A stretch of 46,547 bases of DNA from an uncultured SAR116 cluster alpha proteobacterium (GTDB lineage Bacteria > Pseudomonadota > Alphaproteobacteria > Puniceispirillales > Puniceispirillaceae): the NCBI GenBank assembly GCA_902583715.1, contig CACHXC010000011.1, positions 1 to 46,547 of the forward strand, written 5' to 3'. Every line of letters starts with the position of its first letter. Position 1 is the first letter of the stretch. A model generated the notes under the pieces. The model saw nothing but the letters and a program-made list of their open reading frames with translations, did no database searches and was not told the DNA's origin. Position numbers and translations under genes: made by a program. This document shows, in pieces, positions 1-7,414 of the stretch.

Positions 1-127
1 GATAGAATGAAAATCAACAATAAATCCAGTTAGATAATACAAATTCCACCAGTCTCTCTCAGTGTTTTACGTCATTTCAAACGTTCGACATAAAGCGCAA
101 ATATTTAAAATAAAGCTTTAATACTTG

Positions 128-156
128 TATTGTACCGTTTGGTCTGTACAGTAAAA
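128..156 (+). promoter_or_regulatory. TetR-type operator before the TPR gene
   Basis: The 18 bases TATTGTACCGTTTGGTCT at 128-145 are the exact reverse complement of a motif found twice upstream of the tetR gene (5706-5723 and 5741-5758). Similarity to the 5695-5723 copy runs on through 156, with 27 of 29 positions identical when both are read toward the gene they precede. The core ACC/GGT half sites (ACC-GTTT-GGT) form an imperfect dyad, as is common for TetR-family operators. It lies about 50 bases before the start codon at 196, so it probably overlaps the promoter. A TTGTAT/TACAGT pair (125-130, 147-152) could be weak -35/-10 boxes around it. The motif match is seen directly; repressor binding is inferred. 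Confidence 0.75.
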
Positions 157-195
157 ATTTGAGAATCAAAAGAAATTGCAGCAGGGGAGGTCAAG

Positions 196-1950
196 ATGTC
201 TTTAGCACCCGCAAATTATGATTTTGGAAAATCATCCAATTATACATTCGCCACAACTGTTACCTGCGCGAATGAAGATGCACGGAAAATGTTCGTTGAG
301 GGCTTCGGGCATATGCTGAATTTTAACCACGAACAAGCGATCGCTTGCTACATGAAGGTAGCCGAGCTGGATCCCAACTGCGCAATGGCATACTGGGGAA
401 TCGCATATTGTGTATCATCAAACTATAATTGGACGCCTGGCCTGGGATCGGGCTACGATCCCATTCAACAGGCTATCTCCTTAAAAGCGGGTTGTTCAGA
501 ATTAGAACAGGACCTGATAGATGCATTGGCCAAGCGTCACTCGAGAGAGGCACGTGACTCAGCTGACCCTTCGGTGCTTAACATGGGTAACACACCAGAA
601 CTCAATGCTGCATTTGCAGCTGCGATGGCTCCTCTTTATGAGAAGTACAAGGGCAACTTGGATGTTGCTGCAATTTATGTTGAGGCGCTCATGAACCTCA
701 AAGCATGGCAGTTGTGGGACAAGAACACTGAGACTGGTGAGATTACCCCTGCAGATGACAACACACTAACCTGCGTTAAAGTTATGGAGGATGCCTTCGA
801 GAACGTTGAAGGTGCGAAAGAACACATCGCATTGTGTCACTTATATTGCCACTGTTTGGAGTTGTCTCCATTCCCAGAACGAGCTTTACCTGCAGCTGAT
901 GTGCTACGTACTGCAATGCCTGGCATGGGTCACCTCGTACACATGCCGTCTCATATCGATGCTTGGGTTGGACAATGGAAAGAAGGCATGGAGTGCAATA
1001 TAGCTGCTGTAGAGGCCGATGATAAATACGTCGAGCTCACCGGCAACGAGTCACAATTCTACAAATTTTATAGAATGCACAATCATCACTTTGTGGTTTG
1101 GTGCGCAATGTTTGAGGGCCGATATGAAATTGCTCTCAAATATGCGCGAAAGGCAGCAGCTGCAAATCCCGCAGGTGACGAAAATTCAGGCGTACAATTC
1201 ATGCTTGCAGGTATCATACCAATGGGCGCAATCTTCCTAGAGTCCTATGTCGCCTTGCCCTATCACGTTATGATCAGGTTTGGTATGTGGGATGATATCA
1301 TCGCTGAACCAACCGTCACAGACAAAAAAGTCTTCGCCTCCACCATAGTGACACAACACTATGCTCGTGGTGTTGCCTTTGCCTCTAAGGGCATGGTAGC
1401 AGAAGCAGAGGCAGAACAGGCGCTCTTTTATGAAGCACTCAAAAATCCAGCGCTTGCCGGCCGTGTGCTGCACAACAACTTAATGTACCAAGATCCAAGT
1501 GATGGTCCGTGTATACATTTGGTCAATGCTGCTGTTTTGGATGGTGAAATTGAATACCGCAAACAGTTTCTCGCCAAGGCCAAGGGTGAAGCGTATGACT
1601 TTACCGCGGCTTTCGACCATCTGCGTCGTGGTGTCAATCTGTCACTTAACCTTGCGTATAACGAGCCTTGGGGACAGATGCAACCTGTACGCCACATCCT
1701 CGGCGCACTGCTTTTCGAACAAGGCGAGATTGAAGAAGCAGAAGCCGTCTACCGTGCCGACATCAAGCTTTGGAAAGACAACATGTGGGGCTTATTGGGC
1801 CTCAAACTCTGTCTTGAAGCGCGAGGCGATGCGCCTGAGGAACTAGCTGAGGTCACTGCTTTGTTCAATGAACGTAGCTCTCGTGCTGACATTGTGCCAG
1901 CAAAAACGTGTTTCTGTGCTCAAGACAGTATCGAAAAGAGTTGCTGTTAA
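196..1950 (+). CDS. Tetratricopeptide-repeat protein with His/Cys-rich motifs
   Basis: This 584-residue soluble protein has no signal peptide or membrane segment. The N-terminal part (about residues 28-72) reads as a TPR unit of the type found in a widespread but uncharacterised bacterial TPR family. More helical repeat-like segments occur around 300-330 and 510-560. The family's histidine motifs are present: HIALCHLYCHC at 210-220, GHLVHMPSH with His246, His249 and His253, and MHNHHF with His295, His297 and His298. The arrangement suggests metal binding, which is my inference. The C-terminus is Cys-rich (CFCA, terminal CC). The ATG at 196 follows a strong ribosome site, GGGGAGG. The operator at 128-156 ties it to the divergent MaoC/Mo-enzyme/ETF operon, so it probably works in the same process. 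The family is recognised with fair confidence; the function is unknown. Confidence 0.85.
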   Translation: MSLAPANYDFGKSSNYTFATTVTCANEDARKMFVEGFGHMLNFNHEQAIACYMKVAELDPNCAMAYWGIAYCVSSNYNWTPGLGSGYDPIQQAISLKAGCSELEQDLIDALAKRHSREARDSADPSVLNMGNTPELNAAFAAAMAPLYEKYKGNLDVAAIYVEALMNLKAWQLWDKNTETGEITPADDNTLTCVKVMEDAFENVEGAKEHIALCHLYCHCLELSPFPERALPAADVLRTAMPGMGHLVHMPSHIDAWVGQWKEGMECNIAAVEADDKYVELTGNESQFYKFYRMHNHHFVVWCAMFEGRYEIALKYARKAAAANPAGDENSGVQFMLAGIIPMGAIFLESYVALPYHVMIRFGMWDDIIAEPTVTDKKVFASTIVTQHYARGVAFASKGMVAEAEAEQALFYEALKNPALAGRVLHNNLMYQDPSDGPCIHLVNAAVLDGEIEYRKQFLAKAKGEAYDFTAAFDHLRRGVNLSLNLAYNEPWGQMQPVRHILGALLFEQGEIEEAEAVYRADIKLWKDNMWGLLGLKLCLEARGDAPEELAEVTALFNERSSRADIVPAKTCFCAQDSIEKSCC

Positions 1951-1975
1951 CGACGAAGCGCTAGCATATTGTCAG

Positions 1976-2004
1976 AAAAGGGATCGAATATCTCGATCCC
2001 TTTT
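1976..2004. terminator. Bidirectional intrinsic terminator
   Basis: A perfect 12-base stem (AAAAGGGATCGA at 1976-1987 pairing with 1993-2004) closes a 5-base loop. A-rich and T-rich flanks occur on both strands. It lies between the convergent ends of the TPR gene (1950) and the accessory etfA (2016), so it can stop transcription from both sides. Confidence 0.9.
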
Positions 2005-2015
2005 GTTCTTTTGTG

Positions 2016-3008
2016 TCAAGCCTTCAGCTTTCTAATCTCTTCGGCCAGTGCGGGCATAATCTCTTGAGAATTTCCGACTATACCAAAACGAGATGATTTA
2101 AAAATTTCGGCTTTTGGATCAGTGTTAACAGAAACAATTGTTTTAGAGTTGCCGCAGCCCGCCATGTGGTGACTAGCACCGGAAATCCCAACCGCAATAT
2201 AAAGTTCAGGCGCCACCGTGCGTCCACTCAACCCAATCTGGTAAGAACGTGGGCACCAGTCCAAATCACAGGCTGCGCGACTTGCGCCAACAGCTCCATC
2301 GACCAACTCTGCAATTTCATTGAGCGTTTTAAATCCCTCTGGACCGCCTAACCCAAGACCTCCACCAATCACAATTTTTGCACTCTCCATCTTTGCTCCG
2401 TCAGCTTTTTCTGTTTCTCGGCTGACAACACGAGTACGTAAGGAACTCCCATCAAGAATTGAACTCACTTGCTCAATTTCCCCCACACGTTCTATCATCG
2501 GCTCCAGTGCCTGTTGAGTTTTCGATCGAATAGTGGCCAGGGCCGGTGTCTTGGAAAAAGTGACCACCTCCCGCGCAAGGCCACCAAAACAGCTCCGGGT
2601 CATGTGTGGTCGTCCATTGATGATCTCAATAGACTCACAACCGGTAGCGACATCAACATCAAGGCGGAAGGCTAGGCGCGGAGCGAGGTCCGTTCCTGGC
2701 TCCGAGTGTCCAATAAGCACGACAATAGGCGCCACCTCACTTATTATTTTGGATAAATCGGGCAGCCAGGCTTCAGCGTGAAAATCAGCAAACAATGCGT
2801 TATCGTTGATTAAAACTTGATCCGCACCGTAAGCAATCAGTATCTCACCAATATTTTCTAAGCCAGCGCCAAAAGCAACCGCGGTGACGGTACCGCCCAA
2901 ATTCTCGGTGAGCTGCCTAGCTAAACCTAACATTTCTTTGCCTAAATCGACTGGTTGTCCGTCTGCAACCTCTACAACTACGAGTACACCGCTATCATTG
3001 TCAGTCAT
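2016..3008 (-). CDS. etfA: Electron transfer flavoprotein alpha subunit, accessory copy
   Basis: This 330-residue ETF alpha subunit would bind FAD and pass electrons from a flavin dehydrogenase to ETF:quinone oxidoreductase or another acceptor. The C-terminal FAD domain is clear: VGASRAACD near residue 242, then YQIGLSGRTVAPELYIAVG and a segment ending in NTDPKAEIF. It is strongly diverged from the housekeeping EtfA at 19462-20394. Where that copy has [10 protein letters not shown], this one has SHHMAGCGNS. It is the last gene of a four-gene operon (MaoC hydratase, molybdoenzyme, etfB, etfA), starts 9 bases after etfB and ends at a strong terminator. No acyl-CoA dehydrogenase or ETF-QO lies nearby, so its electron donor is not shown here. 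Confidence 0.9.
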   Translation of the reverse strand: MTDNDSGVLVVVEVADGQPVDLGKEMLGLARQLTENLGGTVTAVAFGAGLENIGEILIAYGADQVLINDNALFADFHAEAWLPDLSKIISEVAPIVVLIGHSEPGTDLAPRLAFRLDVDVATGCESIEIINGRPHMTRSCFGGLAREVVTFSKTPALATIRSKTQQALEPMIERVGEIEQVSSILDGSSLRTRVVSRETEKADGAKMESAKIVIGGGLGLGGPEGFKTLNEIAELVDGAVGASRAACDLDWCPRSYQIGLSGRTVAPELYIAVGISGASHHMAGCGNSKTIVSVNTDPKAEIFKSSRFGIVGNSQEIMPALAEEIRKLKA

Positions 3009-3017
3009 CTTTTGATC

Positions 3018-3830
3018 CTATATTAACTTTGCGGCACGCATGTGCTGGGCAAGGGTGGCAGCTAACTCAGCTGGTGTGTCACCAATAATGAACTCACACT
3101 CTATATCGTTTACCGGCACATAGAGACGCTCTCGATTGTAACGCATGGCTGCAGCGCCCGCCTGCCCCTCATCAAGGCCAATATCCTCTGGCGTCCATTC
3201 GTTAACTGGTTTCTTTGCAGCACGCATAGTTTCTCGCATTGAAGCGTGGCGTACTTTTCCCAACTCGTTAGAGATAGTTACCAACGCTGGCAAATCTGCC
3301 TCTACTGTCTCAATGCCGTCCTGAAGAACACGTTGAACCGTGACGACACCATCATTGATCTGAACATCTCGGGCAAAAGTGATGGCCGGTATATCCAGAA
3401 TTTCGGCTATTCCGAGTCCAACAACACCAGCGTCCCCATCTGCAGCTTGACGCCCAGTCAAAATCAAGTCCACATCACCAATGGTACGGATTGCCTCAGC
3501 CAAATTGCGGGCAGTGACGTATCCACCACTTCCATCAAACATCGAGTCACTGAGCAAAACGGCATTATCAGCACCTAAAGCAAGCGCCGCTTTGATAGGG
3601 GCGCGAACACCTTTTGAAGCGATAGTCACAATTGTTATCTCGACGTCTGTGTCCTCTCCCGCCCGGTCACGTATTCTGAGAGCAGCTTCAACTGCTTGTT
3701 CGTCAAATGGACTGAGAACAGGAGATAAACCAGATACTGGAATTAGAACTTTCGCCTCTTCATCAATGCGGAATTGAGCAGATGGGATCTCAGGATTCTG
3801 GATTTGTTTGACACACACCACAATTTTCAT
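3018..3830 (-). CDS. etfB: Electron transfer flavoprotein beta subunit, accessory copy
   Basis: This 270-residue ETF beta subunit is the partner of the adjacent etfA. The N-terminus MKIVVCVKQ and the segment LTGRQAADGDAGVVG are characteristic of ETF beta; the housekeeping copy reads [15 protein letters not shown] at this point. The fold normally holds AMP in classical ETFs and a second FAD in bifurcating ones, and I cannot decide between these from reading alone. I chose the ATG at 3830 because AGAGAGGG lies just upstream; a TTG seven codons earlier would overlap the previous gene. The molybdoenzyme gene ends at 3838, seven bases before this start, so the two are probably translationally coupled. 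Confidence 0.9.
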   Translation of the reverse strand: MKIVVCVKQIQNPEIPSAQFRIDEEAKVLIPVSGLSPVLSPFDEQAVEAALRIRDRAGEDTDVEITIVTIASKGVRAPIKAALALGADNAVLLSDSMFDGSGGYVTARNLAEAIRTIGDVDLILTGRQAADGDAGVVGLGIAEILDIPAITFARDVQINDGVVTVQRVLQDGIETVEADLPALVTISNELGKVRHASMRETMRAAKKPVNEWTPEDIGLDEGQAGAAAMRYNRERLYVPVNDIECEFIIGDTPAELAATLAQHMRAAKLI

Positions 3831-3837
3831 AGGAAAA

Positions 3838-5100
3838 TCACCCTCTCTCAACAGTAATTATTTCCGGCACGATACCGTCAAAGTGCTTACGCTGGAAATT
3901 CCAGTCCATAGTTGGCTGGACACGACCTTTTTCGTCAGTTCCACGCGCCATTATTTTGTACTGTCCCGGTTCGGCAACGTCCCAAACATAGTGGAAGCGC
4001 CGCCATAGCCAACGGTCATTGGACTCCTCTATAGTTGCATCGTTCCAGCTCTGACCTCCGTCAGTGCTTATTTCGACACGAACCACTGCACCCTCACCAC
4101 TCCAGGTTCGGCCAGTTATAGCGTGTGTGCCACACTTGATCGGGCCGTCGTCGTCTCGAGGTGAAGTAATTAAAGCTTTGACACCAAGAACTTTCATAGG
4201 CTTCTTGTCAGGATCCTCAGGCGACTTACCGCTCACAAAATAGTGTGTCTGATAATAGAAATCTGGTGTGTGATCGAGCACCTCTATTCTATCTATCCAT
4301 TTTACCCACCAATTTCCAGCCCAGCCCGGCACAACTAACCGCAATGGTGCACCATGCACATGTGTTAGATACTCACCATTGTGAGCCCAAGCTAATATTG
4401 TATCTTCATGAAGCGCTTTTTCTATCGGCATCGCCTTTGCGTAATTGATGACACCAGGATCAACCACATCGAAGTCAGTGCGTCCGACTGAGAGATATTG
4501 GGTTACTGGATCAGGTTTGCCCTCATCCCAGCCGTGTAGGGCAACCGACACCGCACCCGCTTGAACGCCAGCACGTTCGAGTACAGTCTTAAATGGCACC
4601 CCAGTCCACTCACCACCACTAACCAGACCAGTAGTTGGGATGGACTGAAGGATATTATCAATGTCTAGCGCCTCCTCGCCGTCTCCAGACTGACGCCAGC
4701 CGCCTTCTTCAGCTTGGACAACACGCAAAGAGGGCTTTGGCACGTTTTTACCTTCCTCGATATAGTCCCAAAATTCACCATCATTTCCTGCACACTCGGT
4801 CACCGCACGTACCGTGCGCCCTGGAAACTTTCGAAGTTCCTCAAGAGTATACTCAGTTGGGTTATCAACCATTCCACCTATTGAAAATGAGAAATCGTCC
4901 GGGTGAACCGGATCAGGCATATTCAGTTGAGCTATCACGTAATAAGCGTCAGTTGGTGTCAGCACTCCCTCGAGATCGAGCACAGGTGAGCGTGCAAATA
5001 TAGTCCGCCCTTCAGAGTCTTTGCTAGGCATGACTCGGGCTCGTTTACGATCGGGCCATCCCATTACCCACTCACCTTCAAGTTCCATCTCTTCTGACAT
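3838..5100 (-). CDS. Sulfite-oxidase-family molybdopterin enzyme, no signal peptide
   Basis: This 420-residue protein has the sulfite oxidase/SoxC layout. The molybdopterin domain covers roughly residues 60-290, with the presumed Mo-ligand Cys103 in VTECAGN and later motifs GGEWTGVPF and LRLVVPGWAGNWWVKW. A C-terminal Mo-cofactor dimerisation domain covers about 305-410 (VRVEISTDGGQSWNDA). There is no N-terminal heme domain. Unlike periplasmic SoxC or YedY-type enzymes it shows no twin-arginine or other export signal, so it is probably cytoplasmic. The family is known for oxidising sulfite or related substrates, but the substrate here cannot be read from the sequence. Its place between a MaoC hydratase and an ETF is unusual and suggests a dedicated catabolic or detoxifying role. 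Confidence 0.85.
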   Translation of the reverse strand: MSEEMELEGEWVMGWPDRKRARVMPSKDSEGRTIFARSPVLDLEGVLTPTDAYYVIAQLNMPDPVHPDDFSFSIGGMVDNPTEYTLEELRKFPGRTVRAVTECAGNDGEFWDYIEEGKNVPKPSLRVVQAEEGGWRQSGDGEEALDIDNILQSIPTTGLVSGGEWTGVPFKTVLERAGVQAGAVSVALHGWDEGKPDPVTQYLSVGRTDFDVVDPGVINYAKAMPIEKALHEDTILAWAHNGEYLTHVHGAPLRLVVPGWAGNWWVKWIDRIEVLDHTPDFYYQTHYFVSGKSPEDPDKKPMKVLGVKALITSPRDDDGPIKCGTHAITGRTWSGEGAVVRVEISTDGGQSWNDATIEESNDRWLWRRFHYVWDVAEPGQYKIMARGTDEKGRVQPTMDWNFQRKHFDGIVPEIITVERG

Positions 5101-5159
5101 ATTTTAACTCCTAATGAATAGTATTTCTGTTGTAATAATTTTGAAAAACCTTCCCCGTT

Positions 5160-5615
5160 TTACAGACCTTTGAGCGCCATCGTGTAAGTGGTAGCAGTGC
5201 CATCAACACAAAGGTCACCAGCACTATCAGTAATAGCAGCTTTCAATTTGCAAATGGGTTTGTCGTCTCTCACGGACTCAATCTCGACTCGGGCAGTCAA
5301 CTCTTCTCCTACTCCCACTGCTTTTAAAAATTTTAATTCCGTTGATAAAAAAACCGTGCCTGGACCGGGCAAATCTTCCGCAACACAGGCATTGAGGAGT
5401 CCAGTGGTTACACCACCTTGCACTATGAGCTTTCCAAGTGGGGTTTTCTTCGCAAGCTCCTCATCGTAATGAACAGGATTTTTATCCCCAGTCATCTCAG
5501 TGAACGAGTGTATATCGTTCATCGTAGTAGTACGAGAACGCACGCTGAATTGCCCTACTTTTGGTCGGCCATTTATCACCCCTATCCAACCATCTTTTTT
5601 TTCTGTGGTAGACAT
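5160..5615 (-). CDS. MaoC-like (R)-specific enoyl-CoA hydratase
   Basis: This 151-residue single hot-dog-domain protein resembles PhaJ/MaoC-type hydratases, which add water across the double bond of enoyl-CoA thioesters. The signature is present at 38-66, with the catalytic pair Asp44 and His49 in TGDKNPVH at the same spacing as in characterised (R)-hydratases, followed by GKLIVQGG. It is the first gene of the operon that continues into the molybdoenzyme and ETF genes. Its upstream region carries two copies of the TetR-type operator. The hydratase family is confident; the actual acyl-CoA substrate, or a non-CoA role, is unknown. Confidence 0.85.
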   Translation of the reverse strand: MSTTEKKDGWIGVINGRPKVGQFSVRSRTTTMNDIHSFTEMTGDKNPVHYDEELAKKTPLGKLIVQGGVTTGLLNACVAEDLPGPGTVFLSTELKFLKAVGVGEELTARVEIESVRDDKPICKLKAAITDSAGDLCVDGTATTYTMALKGL

Positions 5616-5694
5616 ATAAATCGGTTCCTTTATCCTAAAGCTAGTCTAAAAAAGGGCAAAATACAGTTTGTTTTCTATCCTATTCAACGGCAGG

Positions 5695-5765
5695 TTTTAC
5701 TGTCTAGACCAAACGGTACAATAAAATTATCAAGCTGTATAGACCAAACGGTACAATAAAATTAT
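5695..5765. promoter_or_regulatory. Double TetR-type operator in the MaoC/tetR divergent region
   Basis: A 26-base perfect direct repeat occurs at 5705-5730 and 5740-5765, a 35-base period (about three and a half helix turns). Each copy contains AGACCAAACGGTACAATA, the exact reverse complement of the site at 128-145. The repeats also contain TACAAT, a good -10 hexamer toward tetR. The distal copy ends only three bases before the proposed TTG start of tetR, so binding should block tetR expression (autoregulation) as well as the leftward MaoC operon. Regulation is inferred from position and repetition; the sites themselves are seen directly. Confidence 0.8.
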
Positions 5766-5768
5766 TAA

Positions 5769-6368
5769 TTGACGAGTGACGGAAAATTGAGACAAACAGA
5801 GCAGGCAAAAAAAATAACTAAGGTAGCAGCTTCGTTGTTCGCAAAAAAAGGCTACAATGGGGTTGGCGTCGCAGAAATTGGGGCGGCTTCAGGGTTTGGT
5901 CGCGGGACACTTTACCATCACATAGAGAGCAAAGAAGGCCTTCTTCACGAAATTGCATCACAGTACATTTCTGAACTTGTTGAGTCTGGTCACAGGATTA
6001 CAGGAGAGTATGCAGATCCTATTTTGCGCTTACGCGCGCTGAGCCGACATTTGATGTCCGTCATTAGCAACAGTTTAGCAGAAATAGTTGTTTGTTTTAG
6101 GGAGGTACAGTCTTTGACAGGCTCACGGCATCATGATGTTATGTGCATGCATGCAGAGTACCAACAAATTTGGTCTAAAACTATAGAGGAAGGTGTCCAA
6201 CAAAATGTGTTCAGAGAAGTTGACAAAATCGCTGTAAAAGGCCTTTTAGGGATGTATTTCTACTCATGCTTGTGGCTAAAACCTGACGGTCTGCAATCCC
6301 CAGAGGATATAGGAGACGTTTTTAGTGATCTTGTAATCCGGTCCCTCTCTAGAGATCCAAGCGACTAA
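5769..6368 (+). CDS. TetR-family transcriptional regulator
   Basis: A TetR/AcrR regulator of about 199 residues. The N-terminal HTH covers roughly residues 12-60 (ITKVAASLFAKKGYNGVGVAEIG, then GRGTLYHHIESKEGLL). The helical remainder would be the ligand-binding and dimerisation domain. No ATG is available. TTG at 5769 directly follows an in-frame stop and has no ribosome site. TTG at 5787 is preceded by GACGGA and is an equally plausible start, shortening the protein by six residues. The operators at 5695-5765 abut the start, so it probably represses itself, the MaoC operon and, through the site at 128-156, the TPR gene. Many relatives sense acyl-CoA or hydrophobic ligands; the ligand here is unknown. 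Confidence 0.88.
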   Translation: MTSDGKLRQTEQAKKITKVAASLFAKKGYNGVGVAEIGAASGFGRGTLYHHIESKEGLLHEIASQYISELVESGHRITGEYADPILRLRALSRHLMSVISNSLAEIVVCFREVQSLTGSRHHDVMCMHAEYQQIWSKTIEEGVQQNVFREVDKIAVKGLLGMYFYSCLWLKPDGLQSPEDIGDVFSDLVIRSLSRDPSD

Positions 6369-6380
6369 GGAAGCTTTTTG

Positions 6381-6395
6381 ATGGGTTCAAGCTGA
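6381..6395 (+). other. Four-codon mini-ORF coupled to the hydrolase start
   Basis: ATG at 6381 has a good ribosome site (AAGGAA at 6367-6372, spacing 8) and encodes only M-G-S-S. Its TGA shares one base with the ATG of the alpha/beta hydrolase at 6395, which has no clear ribosome site of its own. The layout would suit reinitiation or translational coupling. It may be fortuitous. Confidence 0.35.
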
Positions 6396-7276
6396 TGCCA
6401 AAAGTCGATATTAAAAATCACGATATATCATATAGTTATAACGGTGTTTCCAGCGGCAGCGACAATCCCAGAATAGTTTTAATTCACGGTGCAGGCGGTC
6501 AAGAGATTGATTGGCCAAGTGCATGGCGCAGCGCAAATGCTCAAGCTAAGTCAATGGGATTGACGCCTAGTAACCAAGGCGTAATCAAGCTCTTCAATGC
6601 TGGGTTAGATGATTATTCGATTTACGCTGTGGATTTACCTGGGCATGGAAAATCAGATGGAAAAAGCAAATCAAGCATCGATGAATATTCAATCGACATC
6701 ATTGATTTTCTGGATGCGATGGAACTTGAAAACGTATGCTTAGTTGGACATTCTATGGGTGCCGCCATCGCTTTGAACGCTTCACTGAGTCAGCACTGGC
6801 GTATTCGTTCAATCGTGGCGATAGGTGGCGCGAGCAAGATGATCGTCAACGAGAGTATTCTAGAAGGTTTGCAAAATACCTTCGAAGCAACTGTTGACAA
6901 TATCGTAAAATATTCTTGGCACAAGCAAACTGGGGCTATCGCAGACAGTCAGCAAATGGCTAAATATTTTCGGGAAAAAGCCAAACAAAGAATATTGAAT
7001 GCGGGTTCAAGAACTGTGCACGGAGATTTTCTCGCATGCAGCAGATTTGATTTAGATGAACGCTTGGGAGAAATTTTGGTACCTGTTCTGGTAATTGCAT
7101 CTGATTGTGATCGCATGGTGCCTTTAAATGTAAGCCAGAAAATGGCTGAAAAATTGCCAAATGGTCAATTTGTCATGTTAGAGGGCTGTGGGCACTTTCA
7201 GCACATCGAGCAGACCAGCAGGGTTGCGACAGAACTCTCAAATTTTCTTGGCAGCGTTGGCAGCGGTTCCTACTAG
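6395..7276 (+). CDS. Alpha/beta-fold hydrolase
   Basis: This 293-residue protein has a full alpha/beta hydrolase triad: nucleophile Ser120 in VGHSMGAA, acid probably Asp239 in SDCDRMVP, and base His267 in GCGHFQHIEQ. The oxyanion loop HGAGG is at 31-35, and a cap-like helical insertion covers roughly 140-220. There is no signal peptide, so it is probably cytoplasmic. The family includes esterases, C-C bond hydrolases and thioesterases, and the substrate cannot be told from the sequence. It follows tetR by 26 bases on the same strand and probably shares its transcript, placing it in the operator-linked module. Its A+T-rich base use matches the module rather than the genes to the right. Confidence 0.87.
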   Translation: MPKVDIKNHDISYSYNGVSSGSDNPRIVLIHGAGGQEIDWPSAWRSANAQAKSMGLTPSNQGVIKLFNAGLDDYSIYAVDLPGHGKSDGKSKSSIDEYSIDIIDFLDAMELENVCLVGHSMGAAIALNASLSQHWRIRSIVAIGGASKMIVNESILEGLQNTFEATVDNIVKYSWHKQTGAIADSQQMAKYFREKAKQRILNAGSRTVHGDFLACSRFDLDERLGEILVPVLVIASDCDRMVPLNVSQKMAEKLPNGQFVMLEGCGHFQHIEQTSRVATELSNFLGSVGSGSY

Positions 7277-7414
7277 GTAATAGGTTGAAAAATATGCGCA
7301 ATTCCAATTCCTTTTTTCATACGTGGTATCAAAATTAGCCCCTGATCCCAGCAAAACACCAAACACCAGTGCCTTAAATACTGCTCTCAACCAGGACACT
7401 TCACTCAAACGACT

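Noticed and set aside
5705-5765. Direct repeats as ends of a mobile element or start of a CRISPR array
   Set aside because: There are only two copies with a nine-base spacer, no cas or transposase gene, and a third copy before another gene; operator function fits better.
7290-7330. T-run after the alpha/beta hydrolase as a terminator
   Set aside because: No stem of useful length precedes the T-run.
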